Source: JASHVB01 sp036489395 (lineage in GTDB: Bacteria > Pseudomonadota > Alphaproteobacteria > Acetobacterales > Acetobacteraceae). From it: a stretch of 64,000 nucleotides of DNA. The position numbers were made by a program, and so were the translations under genes. The notes beneath the pieces are model-generated. The model did no database searches, was not told where the DNA came from, and was given only the letters and a program-made list of their open reading frames with translations. Of this stretch, positions 9,094 through 17,449 are shown piece after piece. The stretch's first letter is position 1, and every line of letters begins with the position of its first letter. The DNA is taken from contig DASXFW010000075.1 of NCBI GenBank assembly GCA_036489395.1, positions 1-64,000 on the forward strand, in the 5' to 3' direction.

Positions 9094-10353
9094 ATGGCAC
9101 ATAAACCCGCGCGGGCGTCCGGCGCCGACATTCGCGCGCTGAACCGCGAGCTGGCGAACGCGCCGGAGGCCCAGCTCGCGCGCGTGGTCGCCGTGGTGGA
9201 CGCCATGCCGCAACGCGGTACGGCGGATGACCTGGTGGCATCGATCCGTCCGCGCCTGGCGCGCATCCGACCGGTCCGCCCGCTGCGCTTCACCCGGCTG
9301 TTGTTCAGCCCGCTGGAGCCGCTGATCGTGGCCGCGCCGCGCTGGCGACCGGGTTTGCCCACCATTCCGCGCTCGGTGCTGCAGGCGATGGCGGCGACGG
9401 TGCGTGCCGCTCTCGGCGCCGCCGCGGACGACATCGAAATGCTGATCGCCGGCCGCGGCATGCACGACCTGGCCGCCATCACCGACGCCGGCGCGCAACT
9501 CTGGCCGCGCGCCGCGGATGTCCTGACGCAGGCGCCGAAGCCGGTCGGGTGGTCCGACACCGGGCTGAACGAAATCGTCTATCCGCCAATGGCACGCCGC
9601 ATCGGCGCCGTGCTCGCACAACTGCCGACGCTGCACGAGATGATGGCGGAAGCCGATTCGGGCATCGTGCCGCCTCGGCTGGAGCCGGTCTGCGCCATGC
9701 TGCAAGGCGTGGTGGCGCAATGCGAGGATGCGCTGCCGACCATGCTGGCGCTGCTGCTGGCGCGGCTGCCGCAGGTGACCGCCATGCTGCCGACGATCGC
9801 CTCGCGCCTGGGTCCGCGCACCGAGCGCGTGCTGCAGGCCGCCGGCGACCAGGCGATGGAGGTGCTGCTGCAACGGATGGACGGCGGTTCCGGCGACGAG
9901 TCACCGCTGGCCGTTGCCAGCCTGGCCGAGGCCGCCGGCGAGGCGCGGCGCTTCGTCACGCTGCTGCGCGAACTCGATGTCGCCGCGGCGCCGGAGCGGC
10001 GCCAGCGGTTGAAGACCATCCGCGCGCGCCTCGATGCCTCTTGCCGCGCGCAGTTTGCGCATGGCCTGGCGTCGGAGTTCCTGACGCCGCTGCAGCGGCT
10101 GGAGAAGGCGTCGGACGACGCCGCCGCGGCGCGGCTGGAGACGGTGGCGCGGCAACTGCGGGAGCTGGAAGCCGAGGCGCGGGCGATCGGCGGCGGCGCC
10201 AGCTACGACGCGCTGCTGCGCCAGGCCGCATCGGCGGTGACGGCGGCCGACGCGGGCCTGGACCTGGCCGACCAGGTCCGGTTGGTGGAAATCCTCAGCG
10301 GCCCCGAGGCGGCGATGGCGCTGCTGAAGGCGGCGGACGAACGGGCCGCGTAG
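9094..10353 (+). CDS. Uncharacterised helical protein, 419 residues
   Basis: This is the second gene of an apparent pair with the upstream unknown gene, 17 nt apart. The product is almost entirely alpha-helical, rich in Ala, Leu and Arg, with heptad-like stretches in the last 150 residues (LEKASDDAAAARLETVARQL and nearby) that suggest a coiled coil. An RPVRPLRFTRLLFSPLEPLI segment near residues 60-80 is the only distinctive motif. No signal peptide or transmembrane helix is visible. The start ATG at 9094 is preferred because codons before it do not read as a natural N-terminus. Confidence 0.65.
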   Translation: MAHKPARASGADIRALNRELANAPEAQLARVVAVVDAMPQRGTADDLVASIRPRLARIRPVRPLRFTRLLFSPLEPLIVAAPRWRPGLPTIPRSVLQAMAATVRAALGAAADDIEMLIAGRGMHDLAAITDAGAQLWPRAADVLTQAPKPVGWSDTGLNEIVYPPMARRIGAVLAQLPTLHEMMAEADSGIVPPRLEPVCAMLQGVVAQCEDALPTMLALLLARLPQVTAMLPTIASRLGPRTERVLQAAGDQAMEVLLQRMDGGSGDESPLAVASLAEAAGEARRFVTLLRELDVAAAPERRQRLKTIRARLDASCRAQFAHGLASEFLTPLQRLEKASDDAAAARLETVARQLRELEAEARAIGGGASYDALLRQAASAVTAADAGLDLADQVRLVEILSGPEAAMALLKAADERAA

Positions 10354-10386
10354 AACGCGGCAACGGACAGAGCGCGGAAGTGCGGA

Positions 10387-10491
10387 TGGTCAGCGCGGCG
10401 CCGGTCCGGGCGGCGCCGGTCAGCGTGGCGCCGGTCCGGGCGGTGATGGTCCGGGCGGCGCCGGTCAGCGCGGCGACGGTTCGGGCGGCGA
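10387..10491. repeat. 15-bp minisatellite, seven imperfect copies
   Basis: Seven consecutive 15-bp units of the form cggtccgggcggcgc or cggtcagcgcggcgc run between the end of the unknown gene at 10353 and into the 3' end of the antitoxin-like gene on the other strand. Read on the minus strand the array gives an Arg/Asp-rich pentapeptide repeat, but nothing suggests that this reading is used. Confidence 0.75.
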
Positions 10492-10747
10492 CGGTCCGGC
10501 TTCCAGCGCGCGGTGCACCGCCGCGGCGTCGCCAGCGATCGCCCGCAGATAGGCACGCGCCGACTGGTCCGGCTCGGACTTGCCCTGCTCCCAGTCGCGC
10601 AGCGTGCCGAGGGGAATCTGGAAGCGGACGGCGAATTCCTCCTGCGTCAGGTCCAGGGCGCGGCGCAGGGTCCGGGTGCGCGGCACCTTGCGCGCGGCAC
10701 CTTGCGCGCGGCACCTTGCGCGCAGACTGCCACTCGGAATCCGACAT
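10465..10747 (-). pseudogene. BrnA/HTH-type antitoxin frameshifted by a 14-bp tandem repeat
   Basis: The downstream part reads as a helix-turn-helix antitoxin (LRRALDLTQEEFAVRF, IPLGTLRDWEQGKSEPDQ, ARAYLRAIAGD), a very common partner of BrnT-like toxins. The expected N-terminus (MSDSEWQSARKVPR) starts at ATG 10747 but in another frame. Between them, 10680-10721 holds three exact copies of gcggcaccttgcgc. With one copy the two halves join in frame into an 84-residue protein; three copies add 28 bp and shift the frame. No BrnT-like toxin is adjacent; the next upstream gene is the colicin E3-type antitoxin. As it stands the gene is off, unless translation starts internally. Confidence 0.75.
10680..10721. 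repeat. Three exact tandem copies of a 14-bp unit
   Basis: The unit gcggcaccttgcgc occurs at 10680-10693, 10694-10707 and 10708-10721 without mismatch, inside the antitoxin-like reading frame. Because 14 is not a multiple of 3, each gain or loss of one unit changes the reading frame. Confidence 0.95.
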
Positions 10748-10820
10748 CGGCCTTGCGTCCGGGTCCGGGCGGCGTAGCAGTGCGAGTTCGGTCACGTGGG
10801 TGGCGCCTACCGGGCGCATG

Positions 10821-11156
10821 CTATGTCCGGCGGGCGAGCCAGTGGGACAGCACGTGAATGGCGGACCGGTCCGAGGGCGACGCCAGGCTTCGCAATGCCG
10901 CCAGGTGCTCTGCCACCAGCTCTGCGAGTGGCCTCCCCTCCTCGCGGGCGGCGACGATCGACGGCAGCGCTTTGCGCGATGCGAGCCAGACCGTGTACTC
11001 GTCCTCGGTCATGCCGAGGAACTCGGCCAACGTGCAGCGCTCCGGTGGGTCCGAATCGTGCCATGCCTCGATGAAGTCCGCGATCTGCTGCGCCGAGACC
11101 TTCCCATCGCGGAAGAGCTCGAGAAACGGCGTCGCCGCGGAGCGTAGCTCAGACAC
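10821..11156 (-). CDS. Antitoxin of colicin E3-type toxin, copy 1
   Basis: This 111-residue acidic protein overlaps the 3' end of the upstream toxin gene by 8 bp, and the second module at 36.4-37.0 kb has exactly the same overlap. It aligns with that copy through E(F/Y)LG(M/L)T..EY.VWL, LP.I...R..G..L and a C-terminal LxxWLxR. The fold is probably all-helical. The toxin-first order and tight overlap are what colicin/immunity pairs show, so I infer that it neutralises the RNase. It is not homologous to the colicin E3 immunity protein as far as I can see. A transcription-repressor role is possible but no HTH is obvious. Confidence 0.65.
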   Translation of the reverse strand: MSELRSAATPFLELFRDGKVSAQQIADFIEAWHDSDPPERCTLAEFLGMTEDEYTVWLASRKALPSIVAAREEGRPLAELVAEHLAALRSLASPSDRSAIHVLSHWLARRT

Positions 11157-11382
11157 GAATTCGCCTCCCTTGCCGCGCCGGCTTGATTCGTTCGCCGCTC
11201 ACGGGATCGGCTGCGCCCACATGGTGGCCACGCGGATCGAAAACCTCGAGCTCGCCATGCAGGCTGTCCCAGGTATAGATGAGATCACCGTTCGCGTCGC
11301 GCCATCGCCGCTCGCCGTAAATGTAGCCAAGATAGTCGCAGGTGTCCAAGAATCCCGGCCTTGGTATCGGCTTGCGGCCCAC
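11149..11382 (-). CDS. Stand-alone colicin E3-type ribosomal RNase toxin, copy 1
   Basis: The 77-residue product matches the cytotoxic domain of colicin E3, which cuts 16S rRNA near A1493. After a short lead (GRKPIPRPGFLDTCDYLG) comes RRWRDANGDLIYTWDSLHGE, then VFDPRGHHVG..DPVSGE.IK and a basic tail GRRIRV. Asp39, His42, Glu44 and Glu46 in WDSLHGELE line up with the catalytic Asp510, His513, Glu515 and Glu517 of E3. No translocation or receptor domain is present, so it is an intracellular module, not a bacteriocin. The GTG start at 11382 is chosen because ggag lies 8 nt upstream, as in copy 2, and both toxins are then 77 residues. Confidence 0.82.
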   Translation of the reverse strand: MGRKPIPRPGFLDTCDYLGYIYGERRWRDANGDLIYTWDSLHGELEVFDPRGHHVGAADPVSGERIKPARQGRRIRV

Positions 11383-11429
11383 GCAGAGCACTCCGTTCGC
11401 CATCTCCACGTTGTTTGTAAGTGCAACCG

Positions 11430-11579
11430 ATGAACGAGCCGTTACGGGTTACGCGGTTCCGGGCGCGCCGGGCTGGTTGGCAATACGTGATGCTGCCGGA
11501 GCCGCTGTTCGAGCAGCTTCGTCAAGGCATCCTGCGGCGGCAGGCAGAACACGCATTGCGGATGCAGGATCGCGACTGA
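11430..11579 (+). CDS. Possible 49-residue protein divergent from toxin copy 1
   Basis: The ATG at 11430 opens a short frame (MNEPLRVTRFRARRAGWQYV, then MLPEPLFEQLRQGILRRQAE) that is basic and reads as a plausible helical peptide. Its first 16 nt (tgaacgagccgttacg) recur, with one mismatch, upstream of toxin copy 2 at 37050-37065, where the frame is not preserved. It could be a small regulator, a remnant, or simply sequence overlapping the toxin promoter. No function is proposed. Confidence 0.35.
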   Translation: MNEPLRVTRFRARRAGWQYVMLPEPLFEQLRQGILRRQAEHALRMQDRD

Positions 11580-11601
11580 TCACGCGGGGCGCGGATCGGC
11601 G

Positions 11602-12573
11602 TCAGCCGAGCTCGTCGAGCCGCGCCACAAGGTCCTGCCGGTCGATCGAGGTCCACGCCTCGCGCGCCGCCGCCACGTGCGCGGCACGGTCGTCGCCGTC
11701 GGCGAGTTCCGCCAGCCGGAAGTGCATCCCGCCGATGCGGTACGGCTCCGCGACGCGTTCATACAGCGCCATCGCCGCCGCGTAGTCCGTTCGTGCTGCC
11801 GCGGCATCGCCTTGCCCGCGCGCGATGTCGCCGAGGCCCCGAATGCAGTTTGCCTCGCCCAGCACGTCGCCGACCTGTCGGTAGAGCGGCAACGCCTGCT
11901 CATACGCCGCGCGCGCCGCGTCGTGCTGCGAGAGTCGCAGCGCGATGTCGCCGAAGCTCATGTTGCAGTTGGCCCTGCCCAGCACGTCGCCAACCTCCTG
12001 GTAAAGCCGCAACGCCTCGGCATACAAATCGCGCGCCGGCTCGAATTGTGAGCGTGCCAGCGCTTCGTTGCCGAGGCGCTGGATGCAGCCAGCCTCGCCC
12101 CGGATTTCACGGCTCCGACGGTAGAGCGGTAATGCCTGCACGTACGCAGCACGCGCCTCGTCGTACTGCGAATGTGCCATCGCGATGTCGCCAAGGCTGC
12201 GGATGCAGTTGGCCTCGCCCGCTTCGTTGCCTACCAGCCGAAAAATCGGCAATGCCAGTTCATAGGCTTCGCGCGCCGCTTTGTACTGCGACCGCCGTAG
12301 TGCCACATCTCCGAGGCCCTTCATACAGGATGCCTCACCTCCCACGCTGCCGATCTGTCGGAACAGCGCCAAGGCCTGCTGATGCGCGATGTTCGCCTCG
12401 CCATACTCGAAGCGATACATCGCAACCCGGCCGATTCGATATCGGCATAGTGCCTCGCCGGTTGCGTCGCCGGCGATGTGGCAGACATCGGCGAGCGCAC
12501 GTATCGGGCCCGGCGCACCGAGGCCAGAAAGAGCCAATAGCCAGCCGCGGGGTTTCTGGTACCCCCCGGTCAT
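11602..12573 (-). CDS. TPR-repeat protein, possibly the C-terminal part of a larger STAND-type protein
   Basis: The product is about 323 residues made of about seven tandem 40-residue TPR units with the recurring motif GEANCI(R)(S/G)LGDIA...S.(Y/H)..AR..YE.ALPL(Y/F)R. Similar arrays occur at the C-terminus of NACHT/STAND NTPases. Here the N-terminus (from ATG 12573, MTGGYQKPRGWLLALSGLG) starts abruptly, and the reading frame continues upstream into sequence that does not look coding. I infer truncation of a longer defence-type protein. A DUF4062-like fragment at 36.1-36.3 kb, also next to a colicin-type TA module, could be the other end of such a gene. Confidence 0.65.
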   Translation of the reverse strand: MTGGYQKPRGWLLALSGLGAPGPIRALADVCHIAGDATGEALCRYRIGRVAMYRFEYGEANIAHQQALALFRQIGSVGGEASCMKGLGDVALRRSQYKAAREAYELALPIFRLVGNEAGEANCIRSLGDIAMAHSQYDEARAAYVQALPLYRRSREIRGEAGCIQRLGNEALARSQFEPARDLYAEALRLYQEVGDVLGRANCNMSFGDIALRLSQHDAARAAYEQALPLYRQVGDVLGEANCIRGLGDIARGQGDAAAARTDYAAAMALYERVAEPYRIGGMHFRLAELADGDDRAAHVAAAREAWTSIDRQDLVARLDELG

Positions 12574-13105
12574 GATGGTGTCAGCTACCGGTTCTGGTCC
12601 GCCGACTGGACGCCCTGGCGAGCGCTGGCCACGGTGCGGACCCGATGGCCGGCCTTGGCACTGCACGTCAAAGTTCTCGGCATCACCGAGTAGCTGCGGG
12701 TTGATCAGGATTTTTCGCCGGGGCGTCGGGTGGCGGGTCGCCAACGAGCGATCGGATACGCGCGCGTCGCTGTCGCAGCGCCGCGGTCTTGGTCAGCCGG
12801 TCGAACATCACACCCATGGATAACATACGCAGGGGAGCGGCGTGCTCGGCGCGCATCGGCTGCCCGAACCAGCCGTCGGGGGCCGAGGCACGGAGGCCGA
12901 GGAGGCTTCGTTCGCGTTGCACGATCGAGGTCGTTGCGCTGTTACTGAGAAATTCCGACAGCGTGTCGAGATGCAGACGGCGCTCATCGGGTGCGATGCG
13001 GGCCACGAGGTAGAACAGCATGGCGTGCAGCGCCCGCTGCCGTGGTTGCGCACGCGTGGCATCGACCAGCGGTGCTCCGCACTGGTGCTCCATGTCACGG
13101 CCTGA

Positions 13106-13290
13106 CAGTGCTGAGGCGCAAAGGCATTCCGACTCCGGCGGAGCTGGCGGTTCGCCCATGCGGTGGTTTGTGTCAGCCATGGCTGCCGCCTGTACGATCG
13201 ATGCTGGGCGTGCGGCGGCGTGATCGCACCGCTCGCCAGCCGTGTCGTCGATGCGCGGCCGCGTTGCCCTTCCTGCGATGCCCAGTTCCG
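13106..13290 (+). pseudogene. TniQ-like transposition protein fragment
   Basis: One short plus-strand frame contains the hallmark of TniQ family proteins: FRLRRSWRFAHAVVCVSHGC, followed by RLYDRCWACGGVI and RCPSCDAQF. This is an R.SW.....VC..HG..L.DRC..CG arrangement with two CxxC zinc-knuckle pairs. The frame opens after a stop and homology ends near 13283, exactly where scpA-like sequence begins on the other strand. TniQ takes part in Tn7/Tn5053-type transposition; no other transposon gene is visible here, so this is a relic. Confidence 0.6.
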
Positions 13291-13687
13291 GCCGGCCCCG
13301 CTCGAACATGTCCCGACCAAGTTGCGGTCGCGCCTCAAGCCAGTCGGCCACGGCCCTGACGCGCTCGAGGTCCGCCAGGCGATCGGCAAGGACTCCGGCG
13401 GCTTGCTCTGCCTCGTCGGACCCCTCCATCTCTTTCGGCAGCAAAAGCCGGGACTTGAGCCAGGTCAGCCAGGCCGCCATCACCAACCACTCGACGGCTC
13501 TTGGAAGATTGACCCGGTCCGCGGCCGACACCGCAGCAATGTATTGATCGACCAACGTCACGATCGAGATTTTCGCGAGGTCCACCCGCTGCCGCCGCGC
13601 GAGATCGAGCAGCAGGTCGAGCGGGCCCTCGAAGCCCACCAGGTGGAGTTGAAGCGCTTCGGGCGAGAGGGCGATATCTTCGTCCAC
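13285..13687 (-). pseudogene. scpA: Truncated segregation and condensation protein A
   Basis: The first about 134 residues match ScpA, the kleisin subunit of the bacterial condensin SMC-ScpAB: VGFEGPLDLLLDLARRQRVD, then VTLVDQYIAAV and AVEWLVMAAWLTWLKSRLLL. Normal ScpA has about 250-290 residues with a C-terminal winged helix that closes the SMC ring. Here homology stops at MFERGRPE. The frame continues to 12683, but that part runs antisense through the TniQ fragment and has no ScpA features. The gene also lacks the usual scpB neighbour. It is therefore a broken copy; an intact scpA elsewhere in the genome is expected. Confidence 0.75.
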
Positions 13688-13815
13688 AGCGGAAGGGTAA
13701 CTGGGCGGCGTGCGTCGTTAAAGTGACTCGTGGAACGAGGGGAGGCCGCTGCCGTCTGGTCGGCGGGCAATCATTCTCCCGCTGCGTTATGGTTGGCTGA
13801 CCGGAGCCGCAGCCG

Positions 13816-15513
13816 ATGGACGACCCAGATCTGGACCCGGAGATCGCCCGCGTCCGCAGCCGGCTGACAAGCCTGGACGCGGAGAGAGCCGAACTCGTCT
13901 CCCGGCTCGCGGGCTTGGAGCGCGCCCGCCAGGCAGCGATGAGTCTTTCGCCGCCGCAGGTAGACGCGGCGGCCATATCGGCGGCGGTAACGGCGACTTC
14001 GCCTCCGGCCCAGAAAATCCGATTGTTCCGCCGGAGATTTGCCGGCCGGACCGACGTCTTCCCCGTCCGTTGGGAGAACGTCCGGACCCAGCGCTCCGGC
14101 TATGCCCCAGCCTGTGCGAACGAATGGGCGAAGGGGATCTGCGGCAAACCGCAAGTGAAGTGCGGCGAGTGCCCGAACCAAGCCTTCACCCCGGTGTCCG
14201 ACGCCGTCATCAAACGCCACCTGACCGCGGAAAGGGGCCCGCCCGCGGAAACCGGCGGCGGCTTCGTGATGGGTGTCTATGCGCTGCTGCCTGACGAGAC
14301 CTGCTCGTTTCTGGCTGTCGATTTCGACGGTGCATCATGGTCGGACGACGCGCGCGCGTTCGTGGAGACGTCGCGCGCAGAGGGCGTGCCTGTCGCCCTC
14401 GAACGCTCCCGGTCGGGGGAGGGGGGTCATGTCTGGGTCTTCTTCGCATCACCGGTTCCGGCACGCGACGCGCGGCGGCTGGGCGCGTGGCTGGTGACGA
14501 GGACGATGGAGCGGCGTCCCGAGATCAGCTTCGCGTCGTACGACCGCTTCTTTCCGAGCCAGGACACCATGCCGCTTGGCGGCTTCGGCAACCTGATCGC
14601 GTTGCCATTGCAGTCGCAGGCGAGGGCGCGCGGAAACAGTGTCTTCGTCGATGACCAGCTCCGTCCCCACCAGGACCAGTGGGCGTATCTCGCCTCGGTC
14701 CCGGCAATGCAGTCCGCAGACCTCTCGGCGCGGCTGATGGATCCGAAGGTCGCCGGCGGGTTGTTCGGCGGCGTGCGGCTGCCGGTGGAGGACGAGAATG
14801 CCGACGAGCCGTGGCACATGCCGCCGTCGCGCAGGCGCGACGAGCCGCCGATAACTGGTCCGCTACCTGCCACGGTACGGGTCGTCCTTGCGGACCAGGT
14901 CTACGTCGACCGCTCGGCGCTGCCGGCTTCAATGACGGCACGCATCGTCAGGCTGGCAGCGTTCCAAAATCCGGAATTCTACCGGGCACAGGCGATGCGG
15001 CTGTCGACCTTCGACAAGCCGCGCATCATCTCCTGCGCGGAGATCAGCCCGCGCCATGTCGGACTGCCGCGTGGCTGCCTTGACGAAGCGACATCGCTGC
15101 AGCGATCGCACAACATCAGTGTCGAGCTCGAGGATCATCGCCACGCCGGCAGCGCCCTGCCACCCGGCGTTCAGTTCATGGGCGAGTTGCGCGGCGTGCA
15201 GAAGGAAGCCCTCGAAGCGCTGGTCTCGCACGATTTTGGCGTGCTCGCAGCGACCACGGCGTTCGGTAAGACCGTGGTCGCGGCGGCGCTGATCGCGCGA
15301 CGCCAATGCAATACGCTGGTGCTCGTCCACCGCCGCGAACTGCTCGACCAGTGGGTTGCTCGCCTTGGCCCGGTGCTGGCGCGTATGGCTACCAGGCGCG
15401 GTGCCGGATATCGAGCGCTCGGTTACGTCGTCACATTATCGCCTGTGCCTTCGACCCGGGACGCCAGCGCCGGTCAACACGATGGGCTCCGACCGCTCAC
15501 AGTGCAGCCGTAA
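13816..15513 (+). pseudogene. TOTE-type primase-helicase with internal deletion in the helicase
   Basis: The N-terminal 330 residues match the archaeo-eukaryotic primase domain of TOTE conflict systems: the Cys cluster CANEWAKGICG...CGECPN, the metal-binding FLAVDFDG, ERSRSGEGGHVWVFF, SYDRFFPSQDTMPLGGFGNL and a WAYLASV motif. An SF2 helicase begins near residue 465 with QKEALEAL and the Walker A-like ATTAFGKT, then LVLVHRRELLDQWVARLG. The sequence then jumps to the extreme helicase C-terminus (PVLARMATRRGAGYRALGYV), so motifs II to VI are missing, and the normal stop is passed. The same tail is found in the 35.5-35.9 kb fragment. Inactive as a helicase; the primase part could still be made. 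Confidence 0.85.
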
Positions 15514-15562
15514 CGGCAAAATCCGCTCCACAGCGCACTCGCAAAGGCAATGCGCCAGTGCA
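15370..15562. repeat. Direct repeat R, left copy (border of the catabolic island)
   Basis: This 193-bp stretch matches 35816-36006 in the same orientation. The first 65 bp (end of the TOTE helicase) differ at about five positions. A diverged stretch of about 35 bp follows, then about 95 bp at roughly 90 percent identity starting cagcgccggtcaacacgatg. On the minus strand both copies can encode a peptide ending CTVSGRSPSC then stop. Counts were made by eye. Confidence 0.85.
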
Positions 15563-15714
15563 GTCGCTTGCTGATCCCGGCAGCAGCCGCGATGGCGCGG
15601 ACGATTTGGCCGACCCGTCGATCACTTGAACACCGACGAACCGTACATCCCTGTCCTGGTTTGCGACCGCACCGACGATGGCAAGAACGTCCCGATCATC
15701 CGTCGTGCTTGCGT
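15563..15714. other. Non-coding junction at the left island end
   Basis: No gene is supported between repeat R and the ABC ATPase stop. A minus-strand frame through 15497-15718 shows DDRDVLAIVGAVANQDRDVR but cannot be assigned; it may be a transposase relic. The permease genes expected downstream of a Bmp/Nup-type ATPase are absent here. Confidence 0.5.
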
Positions 15715-17274
15715 TCAATCCGCCAGTTCGATCTCCTCAACGCTCGCGGCCGGCGTCGGGCTTCCCCCCATCAGCCGTCCGATTGACTCAATCGTCGCCT
15801 CTCGCGCCAGCACGGGGGCGGACACTCGCCCACCGGCGATCACGGCGATGCGGTCCGACAGCGCGAACACCTCGTCCAGATCATGCGAGATGACCAGCAC
15901 AGCCGCGCCGTCCTCGGCGAGCGCCATGATCGCTTCGTGGATCGCCAGTGCCGCGCCCGCATCGACGCCCCACGTTGGCTGACTGATCACCAGCAAGGTC
16001 GGTTCCTGCAGGATTTCCCGGCCGACCAGGAACTTTTGCAGATTACCGCCGGACAACGACCGGGCTTCTGCCTGGGGGCCGGTGGTGCGAACGTCGAAGC
16101 GTCGAATGATACTGTCGGCGAATGCCGACGTCTTTTGCTTCCTGATGACGCCGAAACAGACCAGCGCGCGCCGCAAGAAGCCGGACAGGAATGCGTTCTC
16201 CGCGAGTGTCATCGTCGTGACCGCGGCGTGCCCGTTGCGCTCCTCCGGCACGAAGCTGCCGAGAACGCGACGCCTCTCATGCGGCCCCATGCGGCCGGCC
16301 GCGACACCGCCAATCATGATGGATTCAGGCCGATCGGCGAGAAGCTCCCCAGTCAGAGCGTCCATCAGTTCGCGCTGGCCGTTGCCGGCGACGCCGGCGA
16401 TGCCGAGAATATCCCCGCCCGCCACCGACAGCGAGATGTCCTTGAGATCTGTACCGAAATGGTTGGGCGAGTGGATCGTCAGCCGGTCCAGCACCAGACG
16501 CAGCGGTGCGGAACTTGCCGCCAGCGGTCGCGGCGTCGGCGCGCGGAGCGTCATGTTGATCATGATCTCGGCCAGTTCCTTGACGGTCTTTTCGGCCGGC
16601 ACGCAGTGGCCGACATTCTTGCCAAGCCGCATGATAGTGGCCGCTGAACAAAGCGAGCGCACTTCCTCCAGCTTGTGGCTGATATAGAGGATCGAGCACC
16701 CCTCCGCCGCCAGCCGTCGCAGCGTAACGAACAGCTTCTGCACTTCGGATGGCGTCAGCACCGAGGTCGGCTCGTCCATGATCAGCAGTTTTGGCCCCTG
16801 CAGCAGGCACCGCACGATCTCGACACGCTGCTGCTCGCCGACCGACAGGTCGTGCACGACCTGATCCGGGTCCAGGGCCAGACCATACTCGTTCGAGACC
16901 TGGACTATGCGGTCATGCAGGCCGACCCGTTGCTCGGGACGGCCAAGGCCGAGCGCGATGTTCTCCGCCACCGTCAGTCCATCGAACAAGCAGAAATGCT
17001 GGAACACCATGCCGATGCCCAGGCGTTGCGCGTGGCTGGGGTTCTGGATGGTGACCTTGCGGTCCTCCCAGATGATTTGGCCGGCGTCAGGTTTCGCAAC
17101 GCCGTAAATCATCTTCACGAGGGTGCTCTTGCCGGCACCGTTCTCGCCGAGCAATGCATGGATCTGGTTGCGCTCAACCGTCAGCGATACACCGTCGTTC
17201 GCGAGACAGCCGGGATATTGTTTGGTCATCCCAGACATGGATAGCAGCGGTCCTGAAGACGTTGTTTCATTCAT
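15715..17274 (-). CDS. ABC transporter ATPase of the nucleoside/simple-sugar type (BmpP/NupA-like)
   Basis: A tandem-repeat ATPase of 519 residues. The first domain has Walker A GENGAGKST, signature LSVGEQQRVEIVRCL and Walker B LLIMDEPTSVLTP. The second domain has a degenerate Walker A region (GIAGVAGNGQREL), signature LSGGNLQKFLVGREI and a Walker B with LLVISQPTWGVD in place of the usual acidic residues, as is typical of the RbsA/XylG/YufO class. Relatives energise uptake of purine nucleosides or bases together with a lipoprotein and two permeases. None of those partners is present in the window, so this is an orphan, cut off at the island edge. It diverges from the ammonia-lyase gene. Confidence 0.9.
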   Translation of the reverse strand: MNETTSSGPLLSMSGMTKQYPGCLANDGVSLTVERNQIHALLGENGAGKSTLVKMIYGVAKPDAGQIIWEDRKVTIQNPSHAQRLGIGMVFQHFCLFDGLTVAENIALGLGRPEQRVGLHDRIVQVSNEYGLALDPDQVVHDLSVGEQQRVEIVRCLLQGPKLLIMDEPTSVLTPSEVQKLFVTLRRLAAEGCSILYISHKLEEVRSLCSAATIMRLGKNVGHCVPAEKTVKELAEIMINMTLRAPTPRPLAASSAPLRLVLDRLTIHSPNHFGTDLKDISLSVAGGDILGIAGVAGNGQRELMDALTGELLADRPESIMIGGVAAGRMGPHERRRVLGSFVPEERNGHAAVTTMTLAENAFLSGFLRRALVCFGVIRKQKTSAFADSIIRRFDVRTTGPQAEARSLSGGNLQKFLVGREILQEPTLLVISQPTWGVDAGAALAIHEAIMALAEDGAAVLVISHDLDEVFALSDRIAVIAGGRVSAPVLAREATIESIGRLMGGSPTPAASVEEIELAD

Positions 17275-17449
17275 GTTTCGGCTCGCCCGAGAAGATCTAC
17301 ACGCATAAGTTTTGTATATCTGGATAACACATATTGATAGTTGTGATCGTCCAGGTTCTCCCGGCCGCACAACATCGACCGTGTCTGCGCGGTTTCACCG
17401 GCCGTTTCATTGATGGAGGTCAAATGTCCCGGCAAATGTCGGGGCGATC
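17275..17449. promoter_or_regulatory. Divergent intergenic region, ABC ATPase / ammonia-lyase
   Basis: This 175-bp interval is noticeably AT-richer than its surroundings (for example ttttgtatatctggataaca), as expected for promoters. It carries a ggagg near 17415, but the ATG that follows at 17424 opens a frame without homology, so the start of the ammonia-lyase is uncertain. No clear operator palindrome was found. Confidence 0.4.

Noticed and set aside
10203..10556. Arg/Asp-rich pentapeptide repeat protein on the minus strand
   Set aside because: It is the third-frame reading of the 15-bp minisatellite and has no start context or homology.
12683..13284. C-terminal half of the 334-residue frame that begins as ScpA
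   Set aside because: It has no ScpA winged-helix features and runs antisense to the TniQ zinc-knuckle sequence, so it is treated as non-coding extension of a truncated gene.
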